Shown: positions 36,931 through 46,657, numbered from the stretch's first letter. The stretch is DNA of 64,000 bases from JAHQVI01 sp963727575 (GCA_963727575.1 CAVSIA010000022.1:62001-126000); one strand, 5' to 3'. The notes: generated by a model from the sequence alone, not told the origin. Program-made: numbers and translations.

Positions 36931-38341
36931 TCTTTGCGTGATCGGCGCCGGGTCGGGCGGCTTGTCGGTCGCGGCGGGCGCGGCCGCAGCTTGGCGCGGA
37001 CGTGGTTCTGATCGAGCGGCACCGCATGGGCGGCGACTGCCTGAATTACGGCTGCGTGCCGTCGAAAGCCCTGCTGGCCGCGGCCAAACGTGCCGAAGAC
37101 GATGCGCGCGCGCCGGGCCGTTCGGGATCACCCCCGTCGATCCGCAGATCGACCACCGCGCGGTGCTTGCCCATGTGCACGAGGTGATCGCCGCCATCGC
37201 GCCGAACGATTCGGTGGAGCGTTTCACCGGGATGGGCGTAAAGGTCGTCCTCGGCGGAGGCGGCGTTCCGCGACCGCTCGACGGTTGCTCGCCGGCGAAT
37301 ATGAGATCAAGGCGCGGCGCTTCGTGATCGCGACCGGCTCCTCGCCCGCGATCCCGCCGATCCCCGGCCTCGACGCCATCGCCTTACTTTACCAATGAGA
37401 CGATCTTCGACGCGCCGGGCTTCCTGCAGCATCTGATCATCATCGGCGGCGGCCCGATCGGCCTGGAAATGGCACAGGCGCATCGCAGGCTCGGCAGCCA
37501 GGTCACGGTTCTGGAGGCGGCAACGCCGCTGGCGCGGGACGACGAGGAGGTGCGCGGGCTGGTTCTGCGGCGCCTGGCCGAGGAGGGCGTCACGATCCTG
37601 GAAAAGGCGCGGCTGGAGCGGGCCGAACGCTTCGCCGGCGGCGTGCGGGTCAATTTCGCCAAGGACGGGCAGTCCTACACGCTGGACGGCAGCCATTTGC
37701 TGCTCGCCGTCGGACGGCGCCCGGCGCTCGACAGCCTCAATCTGGAGGCCGCCGGGATCAAGCACGACCGGCATGGCATTACCGTCAATTCCGGCCTCAA
37801 GACGTCCAACCGGCGCGTCTACGCGATCGGCGATGTCTCCGGCGGACCGCAATTCACCCACGTGGCCAACTATCACGCCTCGATCGTGGTCCGGAACGCG
37901 TTGTTCCATCTGCCGGCAAAGGCGGACCATTCGACCATTCCCTGGGTCACCTTCACCGATCCGGAACTGGCTCATGTCGGCCTGACGGAGGCGGCGGCGC
38001 GCGAGAAATACGGCAGCAAGATCAACGTTCTACGCTGGCCCTATATGGAGAACGACCGCGCGCAGGCCGAGCGCGAGACCGAGGGCTTCCTGAAAGTGAT
38101 CACCAACCGCTCGGGAAAAATACTCGGTGCAAGCATGGTTGGCGCACATGCCGGCGAACTGATCCAGATGTGGAGCCTGGCCATGCAGAAGAAGATCGGC
38201 ATTAAGCATATGGCCAGCTTTGTTTCGCCTTACCCGACACTTGCGGAGATCAATAAGCGCGCAGCAATCAATTACTTCGTACCAAAACTGACCAGCCCTC
38301 TGGTTAAGAGAATTGTTGGTTGGCTTAAGAAACTGGGCTAG
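36908..38341 (+). CDS. Pyridine nucleotide-disulfide oxidoreductase (mercuric reductase-like), several frame breaks
   Basis: A flavoprotein of about 475 residues when repaired. FAD-binding start PDLCVIGAGSGGLSVAAGAA, then a break near 36990, then ERHRMGGDCLNYGCVPSKAL with the redox-active C-x4-C pair. Further breaks occur near 37110, 37280 and 37385. From about 37390 onward the frame is intact: IIIGGGPIGLEMAQAHRRLG (NAD-binding), RRVYAIGDVSGG (second FAD contact) and the dimerisation domain FTDPELAHVGLTEAAAREKY. The final residues (KLTSPLVKRIVGWLKKLG) lack the C-terminal CC pair of mercuric reductases. It is probably partnered with the TVP38 protein upstream. Confidence 0.86.
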
Positions 38342-38374
38342 AAACGAAGAACAGCAATTTTGAGTTGACCGGAA

Positions 38375-39917
38375 TTGGCTCCATTTTCGTCGAATTCGGA
38401 AGAGACCAAAGCTCTTCCCGATCCGTCAAATGCTGAGGGCCGCCGATGCGAGCGGCGCGCCTTCCGCTTCGGGCTGTCCGCGCGCCTGCTGTGGCTGACC
38501 ATCGGCTTCGTCATGCTGGCGGAAGTGCTGATCTTCGTTCCCTCGGTCGCCAATTTCCGCAAGAACTTCCTCATGGAGCGCCTCGCCGCTGCTCAGATCG
38601 CCTCGCTCGCGGCCCAGGCGTCGGCTAGCGAAAAGGTGCCCGAGAAGCTCGCCGAACAATTGCTGATGAAGACGATGGTGCACAGCCTCGCCATCCAGCG
38701 CGGCGGCGCGCGCGTGCTGGTCCTGCGCACGACCGTGCCGGGGATGGTTTCGGCTTCGTTCGACCTGACGAAAGCCGGCTGGTTGGAGCTGATCGGGGAC
38801 GCGCTCTATGTGTTCGTCTCGGAGCGTCACCGGCTGATCCGCGTCGTCGGCCGTCCCGAACTCTCCGACGACACCGTCGAAATCGTGATGACCGAAACCC
38901 CGCTCAAAAAGGCGGTTTACGGCTTCGCCCTCAATATCCTGCTTCTGTCGATCCTGATCTCGGTCTTTACCGCCAGCCTGGTCTATCTGACTCTGAACTG
39001 GTTCCTGGTCCGGCCGGCTACGCGGCTGACCTGGAACATGGTCAGCTTTCGCGAGAATCCCGAGGACGCCAGCCGGGTCATCGTGCCATCGACCCGCTCC
39101 GACGAAATCGGCATGGCGGAGGAGCAGCTCGCCGCCATGCAAAACGAGCTGGTGACGATGCTTCGCCAGAAGAGCCGGCTCGCCGCGCTCGGCCTCGCCG
39201 TCAGCAAGATCAATCACGATCTGCGCAATATGCTGGCGAGTTCGCAGCTCATCTCCGACCGCCTGAGCGCCAGCGCCGACCCGATGGTGCAGAAATTCGT
39301 GCCGAAGCTGATTTCCTCGCTCGACCGCGCCATCTCGCTCTGCGCCGAAACGCTCCGCTACGGCCGGGCCGAAGAAGCCCCGCCTCAGCGGCACCGGTTT
39401 CTAATCAAGGCGCTTCTGGAGGAAGTCGGGGAAAGTTTCGGGCTGCCGGGACATGAGCGCGTCGCCTGGCGCGTCCAGGCCGACGATATGCTCGAAGTCG
39501 ACGCCGATCGCGGCCAGCTTTACCGGATCCTGCAGCAATCTGGTGCGCAACGCCATGCAGGTGCTTGAAGCGGCCACCGAGATCGACGCCCCGGAAATCG
39601 TCGTGTCCGCGGCGCAGGAGGGCGAGAATATCGTCATCAGCATCGGCGATAACGGCCCCGGCGTCCCCAAGCGCGCCCGCGAAAATCTGTTCAAGGCGTT
39701 TCAAGGATCGATGCGCGTCGGCGGCACGGGGCTGGGACTTGCGATTTCCGCCGAACTCGCCCGCGCCCATGGCGGCGAGATCTGGCTCGACGAAACGGAA
39801 AACGGGGCCACGTTCCACGTCAAATTGCCCAATCCGGCCGGGGCTCATGGAAATTCCAGTGGCCAGAATGAACATCAGGGCCGCGGGATACTTGCATTCG
39901 GCCGCTCGAAACATTAG
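38375..39917 (+). CDS. Sensor histidine kinase, frameshifted near the ATP-binding domain
   Basis: About 513 residues. Two membrane helices (residues about 35-60 and 185-207) enclose a periplasmic sensor region, followed by a HAMP-like segment and the dimerisation box KINHDLRNMLASSQLISDRL carrying the phospho-accepting His. After VDADRGQLYRILQ one extra base near 39535 breaks the frame, which resumes LVRNAMQVLEAATEIDAPEI (N box), then GDNGPGVPKRARENLF (G1) and GGTGLGLAISAELARAHGGE (G2). There is no response regulator beside it, so it is an orphan kinase. A terminator follows at 39950-39976. Confidence 0.87.
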
Positions 39918-39949
39918 AAGAGTGGGAGAAGACGGCTTTTCAGCCGACC

Positions 39950-39976
39950 GCCGCCCCAAAAGGCGGCCTTTCTTTT
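39950..39976 (+). terminator. Rho-independent terminator of the histidine kinase gene
   Basis: A 6-bp GC stem (39950-39955 with 39962-39967) and 6-base loop are followed by a T-rich run (39969-39976). It ends 2 bases before the tRNA-Arg gene begins. Confidence 0.75.
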
Positions 39977-39978
39977 CA

Positions 39979-40055
39979 GCACCGGTAGCTCAGCTGGATA
40001 GAGCACCAGACTACGAATTTGGGGGTCAGGAGTTCGAATCTTCTCCGGTGCGCCA
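39979..40055 (+). tRNA. tRNA-Arg(ACG)
   Basis: A 77-base cloverleaf with encoded CCA. The 7-bp acceptor stem (GCACCGG with CCGGTGC) is perfect. The D arm carries AGCTCAGCTGGATAGAGC, the anticodon loop is CTACGAA (anticodon ACG, wobble-edited to ICG), and the T arm contains GTTCGAATC. The anticodon stem has one G-T pair. This is the tRNA reading CGU, CGC and CGA. Confidence 0.96.
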
Positions 40056-40132
40056 ATTTTTCCCTAATAAATCAATGACTTCATGAGATTTCACGGTTTC
40101 GGACCGTAGGCTTCGCGCCGCCATTGGTGGTT

Positions 40133-40598
40133 GCTTGCGCGCAGCCGCCACGCCAACCCTGCGCGCGATGGTTTCGGTTCGAGGATGTTCCTCTCACCGG
40201 CACCATTTTTGCTTGCGCGCAGCCGCCACGCCAACCCTGCGCGCGATGGTTTCGGTTCGAGGATGTTCCTCTCACCGGCACCATTTCGGTTGGCCCGTGC
40301 CGCCCACCAACCCAACGGGCGGGTTCCGGTTCGAGGTTGTTCCTCTCACCGGCACCGGAAGGGCTCCTTTCCCTCCAGCGGACTGTAACCCCGTGGACTA
40401 TGAAACAGGAGGGCGGCGTCGCGAGGTTCAACTCCTCGGGAGCCCACCATTTTTGTTTGCCGGTTGCCGCCCACCAACCCAACCGGCGGGTTCCGGTTCG
40501 AGGTTTCTTCTCGCACGTCCACCATTTTTGTTTGCCGGTTGCCGCCCGCCAACCCAACCGGCGGGTTCCGGTTCGAGGATTTCCTCCCACCTTCACCA
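40133..40598 (+). repeat. Tandem tRNA-3'-end-like repeat array
   Basis: Starting 78 bases after tRNA-Arg are five units of about 74-78 bases, plus one longer tRNA-like unit at 40361-40449. Units 1 and 2 (40133-40210, 40211-40287) are near-identical. Each unit has a hairpin (GCGCGCAG/CTGCGCGC in units 1-2, GCCCGT/ACGGGC in 3, GCCGGTT/AACCGGC in 5 and 6) around a conserved loop such as GCCGCCCACCAACCCAA. Then comes a T-arm-like GGTTCGAGG segment, and most units end in CACCA followed by T residues. Stem sequences differ between units but stay complementary. No believable protein is encoded. Confidence 0.8.
40361..40449 (+). other. tRNA-like sequence with intact acceptor and T arms
   Basis: Within the array, bases 40361-40367 (GGGCTCC) pair with 40439-40445 (GGAGCCC). 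They are followed by discriminator A and CCA at 40447-40449. Immediately inside is a complete T arm: stem CGAGG/CCTCG, loop TTCAACT (40427-40433), which fits the tRNA consensus. A possible anticodon loop CTGTAAC (GTA, Tyr) lies at about 40384-40390, but only about 17 bases separate it from the acceptor strand, too few for a normal D arm. It is therefore a tRNA remnant or mimic, not a confident tRNA-Tyr. Confidence 0.6.
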
Positions 40599-40681
40599 TC
40601 GGCCATTGAACCTTGCGGTCCCCCATGGCGACAGATCGATAAGCGTGGCGCTTCCGCCTCGCTGCCGATAGGGGGGCCATC

Positions 40682-40929
40682 ATGAAAAAGTCACTGTTTG
40701 CCTGCGCAATCGCCGTCTCGCTCGGCGCCGTTTCGGCCCCAGCCTCGGCGGCTGTGCGCCCGGCTACCAGCCGGTGAAGAAGGATGGGCTCGACATTTGC
40801 CAGTCCGCCTATGCGATTACCGCCGAATTCGACACGCGGACGCGCTTGCTGACCATGACGAGCAGCCAGGTCCAGCGGCTGACGAGCCCGACGCCGCATC
40901 GCACCGCCGCCGTCGAGGCCGATAAATAG
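40682..40929 (+). CDS. Small secreted CAPGY-type protein, frameshifted
   Basis: A strong AGGGGGG ribosome-binding site precedes the ATG at 40682. The signal peptide MKKSLFACAIAVSLGAVSAP is followed, after a break near 40755, by CAPGYQPVKKDGLDICQSAY and a polar tail ending VEADK at 40929. The mature part is homologous to the small protein at 43706 (both have CAPGY, a KK/KS-rich step and a second cysteine). About 80 residues when repaired. Function unknown. Confidence 0.65.
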
Positions 40930-40948
40930 GTTATGCCAGCGCCGCGCC

Positions 40949-42495
40949 TCAATGCCGCTCAACGTCCCCCTGCTCCGAGCCGCCCCCGGCCACCTCGCCG
41001 AGCGCATTCATGAAGGCAAGCTGCTGGTTCAGCACAGCGCCCCGGTTGGGCAGCGTCTCCGCGATGTCGCGGCAATAGGCGCCCGACAGCGCGACCACGC
41101 GGTCGCTGTAGTTGAGCCCGGGAAAACGCCGGACATGCGCCTGGTAAATCTTGCCTAACGCGGCCCGGTCGATGTCGTTGACGCCGAGCGCCCGCAACTC
41201 CACACGCAATTGGTCGTCCAGCCGGTCGGCGGCGACGTCCGGACAGGGCAGCGCCTTGCGCAGCGCCGGGCTCGGCTTCGAGACAGCATTCCGCCACCCG
41301 CCGACGTCGTTGGCGGTGATCCCGGTCGCAGCGTCATTGCCCCACGCCGTGCGCACATAGTTGGCCACATCGGCGATCTGCTGGTTCGAGAGGTATCGGC
41401 AAAGGGCGGCATCGTCCCCCAGATGCCATGCGGCTCGATGCCTTCGAGTAGAACGGAGAGGACATTGTAGGGCTTCGCCTTGCTCACCGCCTCGTTGCCC
41501 GCCAGCTTCGCTCCGAGGCCGGCAACGCCTTCGCCGCTCTTGCCGTGGCAGCTCATGCAGCGCCCTTCGTAGATCCCGCGGCCGGTATCCCGCTGTTCGG
41601 TCGTCAGGCTGACGAACTGCGGCTTCGTCCCGGTCTCGCCGGGTTTGCGCTCCTTGAGATAGGCTGCGATCGCACCGACATCCTCGGCCGTAAGCTGTGA
41701 CAGGCTGTCATAGACCACCTTGGCCATTTGCCCGAAGGGCGTCACGCGGTGCGCCGCCGTGTGTCCGCGCAGGAAATTCGTCAGCCGCGCCTTCGACCAG
41801 TCCCGGATGGTCGAGGCTTCGCCGTTGCTGATGTCGGGAGCGAACCATTCCTCGATCTTCCCGCCTTGCAGAAAACGGCTGTTGATCTGCGCGCCGAGCG
41901 CATTGCGCGGCGTGTGGCAGGACGAACAATGGGCAAGCGCCTCGACGAGATAGGCGCCGCGATTGAACTCGGCGCTCTTGGACGGATCGGGCTGGAAGCG
42001 GTCTGCCTCGAAGAACATCGCCTGCCAGGCGTAAACGCTCGGGCGGACGTTGAAAGGGAAAGGCAGCCGATTGACCGTCACATCGTGCTTCACCGGTGCG
42101 ACGGTCCGCATGTAGGCCCACAGCGCATCGAGATCGGCATCGGTCATCTTGGTGTAGCTGGTGTAGGGCATCCCCGGATAGAGCGGTAGACCGCTCTTGG
42201 CAATGCCATGACGCAGGGCGCCCTCGAAATCTGCACGCGTCCAATTGCCGATGCCGGTCTCCTTGTCCGGCGTGATGTTCGGCGCGGCAAGCGTGCCGAA
42301 CGGCGTTTTCAGCTCGACCCCGCCCACAAAAGGCTGATCCGGATTGGAGGTGTGGCACGACTGACAGTCGGCGGCGGTGGCGATGTATTTGCCATGGGCG
42401 AGCTGATCCGTAGGCGGAGCGTCGGCGGCGAACGCCGCGATGCTGGTCGCTGCGACAAAGGCGGCGACAAGTGGAGCTGTCGTGAGAAGCGTCAT
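40949..42495 (-). CDS. Triheme cytochrome c (alcohol dehydrogenase cytochrome subunit type), frameshifted
   Basis: About 515 residues when repaired, periplasmic. A signal peptide (LVAAFVAATSIAAFAADA) is followed by three c-type heme motifs: CQSCH (about residue 43), CSSCH (about 190) and CMSCH (about 320). This three-domain arrangement matches AdhB-like gluconate/alcohol dehydrogenase cytochromes, which pass electrons from a dehydrogenase to ubiquinone. The frame breaks near 41383, after GTMPPFADT, and continues as NQQIADVANYVRTAWGNDAA to the stop at 40949. The partner dehydrogenase is not in the window. Confidence 0.88.
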
Positions 42496-42603
42496 GGCGA
42501 AATCTCTTCGTCTTCGTAGAGAAGGCGAAACGCAGGGACGCCGTCTTTTGTTCAATTGGCGGGCCGTGAGGCCGCGGCTCTCATCGCGGCGAAATTTCCC
42601 GGT

Positions 42604-43509
42604 CTATAAGCCGACGCTGACCATGCTCGTACAAATGTCAGAAACGGCGCCGCTCGCATCCCCCGCGATCGACACCTTGACCGTATCGCCGAAGAACACC
42701 GCATAGACTTTGTCCGCGGAGCCCGCTTTGCGCTTGAAACGATTGCCGCCGAGATTTTTGCTGCAGATCTGTTCGCCGGCTTTGTCGGAACTGACACCCG
42801 GCTTGCATTCGAACCCGGCACCCCGTAGACGGGCGACCGCGGCTGCCATGGTTTTGTCGGGCGCGAACAGGGTGGCGGCTGCATCGGTGACGATATTCGT
42901 AGTGCCGGTCTTTCTCTCCGAGATACAGCTCTTCTCCAACCATTGGTTGGTCCCGGAGTAGAGCCCGGCGAGGAAGGTCTTCCATTCGGTGTCGCGATCC
43001 TCGGCGAACACGTAGGGCACGCAAACGCCGCTGATGGCTACGTCGCCGGCCCGCTCGCGCATCAATTCCGCGCAGATCGTGCCGGTCAGTTCGAAGCCGA
43101 TAAAGAGCCTGACGACATTCATACGCGCCTGAGCCATGCACGCGTCCGCGGTCGGCAAACGCTTCCGTTTGATGCAGGCCCGCGCTCCCTCGTGACCTCT
43201 CATGCGCTTGAAGAGCTCGTCGACGCGCGCCGGGCCAATGTCGTTGAGCACACGAATATGGCTCTGAATGCAGCGATCCTTGGGAAACGGCATCACCCAT
43301 TTCATCTGCGACGCATCCGGCGTGGCGGCGAAGATCTGCATCGAGGTGCACAGGCCGGCGAACGCTTCCGCGGGAATGTCCTCCAGTCTGTCGAAATTTT
43401 GAGCGCGGCCGTCGGGCTGAGGGGCTTCGGCAAGAGCTGACGACATCAGCCCCAATGTCACGGATGCAGCGAGACATGCGCCGCGGATCGTCCATCCGGC
43501 ATTGATCAT
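42604..43509 (-). CDS. Secreted cysteine-rich hypothetical protein
   Basis: A 301-residue protein with a signal peptide ending at SSALAEAP (about residue 28). The mature part has ten or more cysteines (LCTSMQIFA, RCIQSH, ACIKRKRLPTADACMAQ, ICAELM, VCVPYVF, SCISERK, FECKPG, ICSKN, ICTSM), indicating multiple disulfides. The spacing resembles no family I can name; a distant likeness to Rap1a/Tai immunity-type proteins cannot be excluded. The ATG at 43509 follows GAGAAAG; a GTG seven codons upstream is possible. Confidence 0.65.
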   Translation of the reverse strand: MINAGWTIRGACLAASVTLGLMSSALAEAPQPDGRAQNFDRLEDIPAEAFAGLCTSMQIFAATPDASQMKWVMPFPKDRCIQSHIRVLNDIGPARVDELFKRMRGHEGARACIKRKRLPTADACMAQARMNVVRLFIGFELTGTICAELMRERAGDVAISGVCVPYVFAEDRDTEWKTFLAGLYSGTNQWLEKSCISERKTGTTNIVTDAAATLFAPDKTMAAAVARLRGAGFECKPGVSSDKAGEQICSKNLGGNRFKRKAGSADKVYAVFFGDTVKVSIAGDASGAVSDICTSMVSVGL

Positions 43510-43705
43510 GGCATTCGACTTTCTCAGCACGCTCGCTCAATGGTGCGCTCTTGATGCCGCCACACGCGAGGATCGCGCAACTACCGTGCAAGCGAAACGC
43601 TTGTTCCGATCCATCCCCCGGCGCCGGATTGAACCTCCCCGAGGCGCATGACGACCAAGCCTTTAAGGGAGGCAATCCAGCCTTCTGAAAAAAAAGGGTA
43701 ATGTC

Positions 43706-43948
43706 ATGAAGAACGCGCTTATTGCCACTGCCATCGCCGCAACCGCCACCATCGCTCTGGCCGGCACAGCGTCCGCCTGTGCGCCCGGTTACAAGTCGGT
43801 GAAAATCCAGGGCAACTGGGTTTGCATGCTGGATGCATCGGCGAGCAATAACCTCAGCGCCAAACCTAAGCCGACATTGCCCGGCGACCATTCCCAAGCC
43901 GGCCACAAGCGTCAGATGAACTTGAGCGACGCACACAAGACAAGATGA
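43706..43948 (+). CDS. Small secreted CAPGY-type protein
   Basis: An intact 80-residue protein. The signal peptide KNALIATAIAATATIALAGT ends at ASA, and the mature part starts CAPGYKSVKIQGNWVCMLDA, with the same two-cysteine core as the protein at 40682. An AAGGG element precedes the ATG. The tail is polar and lysine-rich. Function unknown; secretion to the periplasm is predicted. Confidence 0.7.
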   Translation: MKNALIATAIAATATIALAGTASACAPGYKSVKIQGNWVCMLDASASNNLSAKPKPTLPGDHSQAGHKRQMNLSDAHKTR

Positions 43949-44040
43949 TCTGACTGTCGGGCCCTGCATCACCGGCCGTCATGCGGGCGGGTGCGCCGAC
44001 CTTGCGCGCACCCGCCATCCGCCTCCCCGCGATGCGCGGG

Positions 44041-44988
44041 TCATTTTGCCATTCGGCGGACGGCGTCCTTCACTTCGGCGGGCGTCAGCTCGATACTCAC
44101 CTCGGTTTCCGTATCCGCAGCGATCTTTTCCGCGATCAGCCTGTTGATCGGCGCAAGGACGCTGAAATGGTTGGTCTTGGGCACCTGGACGAACCGGATG
44201 GTCTGCGGCGGTCCGCTCGCTTGCATCTGGGTCAAGCTGTCGACGTTGGACGGGTCGTCGGTGCCTTCGATCAGAAAGGTCGGACTGCGGACGGCGCCGA
44301 GATGATCGAGCGGGCTGCGCAGGCGGTCTTCCTCCGCACTGTTGACATCGAAGGCCAGCGACTCCGCGCCATATTCGGACGCGACGCCGACCGCCCCGAA
44401 GCCGAACACCGCACGGAACAGCCGGGTCGACTCAGCCGCCAGCAGCGCCAGCGTTCCGCCCGTGCTGTGACCGCCCAGATAGATGCGCTGCAGATCGACA
44501 TGCGGCTGCGCGGCGAGGAACTTCGCTGCGGCCACGATATCGTCGACCTCGCCGTAAAAGGATTCGACCTGCCCCGGATTGCCCTTGGCGCCGCGCAGCG
44601 AGGGATACATCATGACGATGCCGAAATCCCGGTAGACCGAAGCCGACTGATCGTCCGCCGGATCGGCCTTCTCCCACGCCGTCGCGCCGATGCTGTTGCC
44701 GAAGCCGCCGAGGATCCAGACGATCGCCGGATGCCTGATGCCGTCGCCCGGATCGGGGCTGAGATAGGCGGCCAGCTCACCCGCCGGCGAGGTGTATCTC
44801 ACCAGGTCCAGCACGCCGGACGGCGGCTCCTCGACCTGGTCCGCATAGCTGGCGTCTCTGACCACCACCGTCCGGTGCGCCGAGCGCGCCGCCTGCAGGT
44901 CGTCCTCCGCGGCTGCGCGGCCAGGAGCCAGCATTGCAGCCAGCGCGATAGCGAGACAGCCGAACGCGGCGCGGTTTCGAGGCGTCAT
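44041..44988 (-). CDS. Alpha/beta hydrolase, secreted (prolyl oligopeptidase/esterase-like)
   Basis: A 315-residue protein with a signal peptide (GCLAIALAAMLAPGRAAAED). The hydrolase fold is shown by AIVWILGGFGNSIG (oxyanion region), YLGGHSTGGTLALLAA with the nucleophile Ser in G-H-S-T-G, PTFLIEGTDDPSNVDSL with the acid Asp, and TNHFSVLAP with the catalytic His. A GGAGG element precedes the ATG at 44988. Substrate unknown. Confidence 0.85.
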   Translation of the reverse strand: MTPRNRAAFGCLAIALAAMLAPGRAAAEDDLQAARSAHRTVVVRDASYADQVEEPPSGVLDLVRYTSPAGELAAYLSPDPGDGIRHPAIVWILGGFGNSIGATAWEKADPADDQSASVYRDFGIVMMYPSLRGAKGNPGQVESFYGEVDDIVAAAKFLAAQPHVDLQRIYLGGHSTGGTLALLAAESTRLFRAVFGFGAVGVASEYGAESLAFDVNSAEEDRLRSPLDHLGAVRSPTFLIEGTDDPSNVDSLTQMQASGPPQTIRFVQVPKTNHFSVLAPINRLIAEKIAADTETEVSIELTPAEVKDAVRRMAK

Positions 44989-45168
44989 GCATATCCTCCG
45001 ATTTTGGCAAACCTGCTCGATGACACCAAATCTGATCGAATTTGTGATTGCCGTGTTGAAGCCGGCCGTTAAAGCGAAGCGTCGCATCCTTTAGCGGATC
45101 GCGCTTAATCCGGCTATCATCGCCGCATAAGCCATTCGAATTTGGCGAAATAAGCCGGGAGCGCCCCT

Positions 45169-46584
45169 ATGACCACCACCGACACCAGATTTGCCAACGA
45201 TAACCGCAGCGTAGCCCGCGCCGATACGCTGGCCGCGCTGAAGGCGCGTTTCGGTTCGCGCTATTCCGACAGCCGGTCCTTGCGCGAACAGCACGGCCAT
45301 ACCACCACCTGGATCCCCAACCAGCCGCCGGAAGCGGTGATCTTTCCCGAATTCACCGAGGAGGTGGTCGAGATCGTCAAGCTTTGCCGGGAAAGCGGCA
45401 CACCGATCATCCCGTTCGGCGTCGGCACCTCGCTCGAAGGCCATCTGAACGCCCCGCGCGGCGGCGTCAGCCTGGATTTTGCCCATATGAAGCGCGTTCT
45501 CGCGGTCAATATCGAGGATCTGGACTGCGAGGTCGAGCCGGGGATAACCCGCAAGGAGCTGGAATCGCACCTGCGCGACACCGGGCTGTTCTTCCCGCTC
45601 GACCCCGGCGCGGACGCCACGATCGGCGGCATGGCGGCGACACGCGCATCCGGCACCATGGCGGTGCGGTACGGCACCATGCGCGAACTGGTGCTCTCCA
45701 TGACCGTGGTCATGGCCGACGGCAGCGTCGTCAAGACCGGCGGCCGGGCGCGCAAATCCTCGGCCGGATACGACCTGACCCGGCTGATGGTCGGCTCGGA
45801 AGGCACGCTCGGCATCACGACCAGCCTGAGATTGAAGCTGTTCGGCGTGCCCGAGGCGATCCTGGCGGCGGTCTGCCCGTTCAAGACGCTCGACGGCGCC
45901 TGCCGGAGCGTCACCACCGCGATCCAGCTCGGGCTCGGCCTCGCCCGCGTCGAGCTGCTCGACCCGCTGATGATCCGGGCCACCAACGCCTATTCGAAGC
46001 TGTCGCTCCCCGAGGTGCCGACGCTGTTTCTCGAGTTCCACGGAACGCGCGCGGCGGCGCAGGAGCAGGTGGAGATCTTCAAGGAGCTGGCCGAGGCGGA
46101 AGGCGGCGGACCGCTCGACTGGGCCGAGCGGCTCGAAGACCGCAACCGTTTGTGGCAGGCGCGCCACGACTCCTATTGGGCCGGTCTGGCGCTCAGGCCC
46201 GGCGCCAAAGCCTTTGTAACCGACGTCTGCGTCCCCGTGTCGCGGCTCGCCGAATGCGTCACCGAAACCTATGCCGACATCGAGGAATTCGGACTGATCG
46301 CACCTGTCGTCGGGCATGTCGGCGACGGCAACTTCCACGTCATGCCGCTCGTGGATATGGAAAACCCGGAAGAAATCGCGCGCGTTGAAGCTTTTAGCGA
46401 CCGAGTTGTCGAACGCGCCCTGCGAATGGGCGGGACGTGTACGGGGGAACACGGCATTGGCAGCGGTAAAATGAAATTCCTGGGGAAAGAGCACGGCCCT
46501 GGTGTGGCCGTCATGGTTGCCATAAAGACGGCACTTGACCCCGATAATATACTAAACCCGGGTAAGATCGTTGCGTTGCCGTAA
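45169..46584 (+). CDS. FAD-linked oxidase (D-lactate dehydrogenase / glycolate oxidase GlcD type)
   Basis: An intact 471-residue flavoenzyme of the PCMH/VAO family. The FAD-binding blocks are PIIPFGVGTSLEGHLNAPRG, GADATIGGMAATRASGTMAV and GYDLTRLMVGSEGTLGITTS. The C-terminal substrate domain ends with GHVGDGNFHVMPLVDMENPE and GGTCTGEHGIGSGKMKF, a combination typical of mitochondrial-type D-lactate dehydrogenase (cytochrome). No iron-sulfur or GlcE/GlcF partners are adjacent, favouring D-lactate or 2-hydroxyacid over glycolate oxidase. Confidence 0.9.
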   Translation: MTTTDTRFANDNRSVARADTLAALKARFGSRYSDSRSLREQHGHTTTWIPNQPPEAVIFPEFTEEVVEIVKLCRESGTPIIPFGVGTSLEGHLNAPRGGVSLDFAHMKRVLAVNIEDLDCEVEPGITRKELESHLRDTGLFFPLDPGADATIGGMAATRASGTMAVRYGTMRELVLSMTVVMADGSVVKTGGRARKSSAGYDLTRLMVGSEGTLGITTSLRLKLFGVPEAILAAVCPFKTLDGACRSVTTAIQLGLGLARVELLDPLMIRATNAYSKLSLPEVPTLFLEFHGTRAAAQEQVEIFKELAEAEGGGPLDWAERLEDRNRLWQARHDSYWAGLALRPGAKAFVTDVCVPVSRLAECVTETYADIEEFGLIAPVVGHVGDGNFHVMPLVDMENPEEIARVEAFSDRVVERALRMGGTCTGEHGIGSGKMKFLGKEHGPGVAVMVAIKTALDPDNILNPGKIVALP

Positions 46585-46657
46585 GGTTCCTTTATTGTTC
46601 CGAACCTAACTTCGCAAAAATGACCTGTATTTCTGCCTTTGCAGGCTGGAGGCTTCG

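Noticed and set aside
40361..40449. Functional tRNA-Tyr(GTA)
   Set aside because: Acceptor and T arms fit but there is no space for a D arm and the anticodon stem has a mismatch.
40133..40598. CRISPR array
   Set aside because: Units are directly abutting, 74-89 bases long, with no unique spacers and no cas genes.
40081..41007. 308-codon minus-strand frame with repeated GERNILEP/GTRRLGW peptides
   Set aside because: It is the antisense of the tRNA-like repeats; such peptides arise from structured RNA repeats, not from protein selection.
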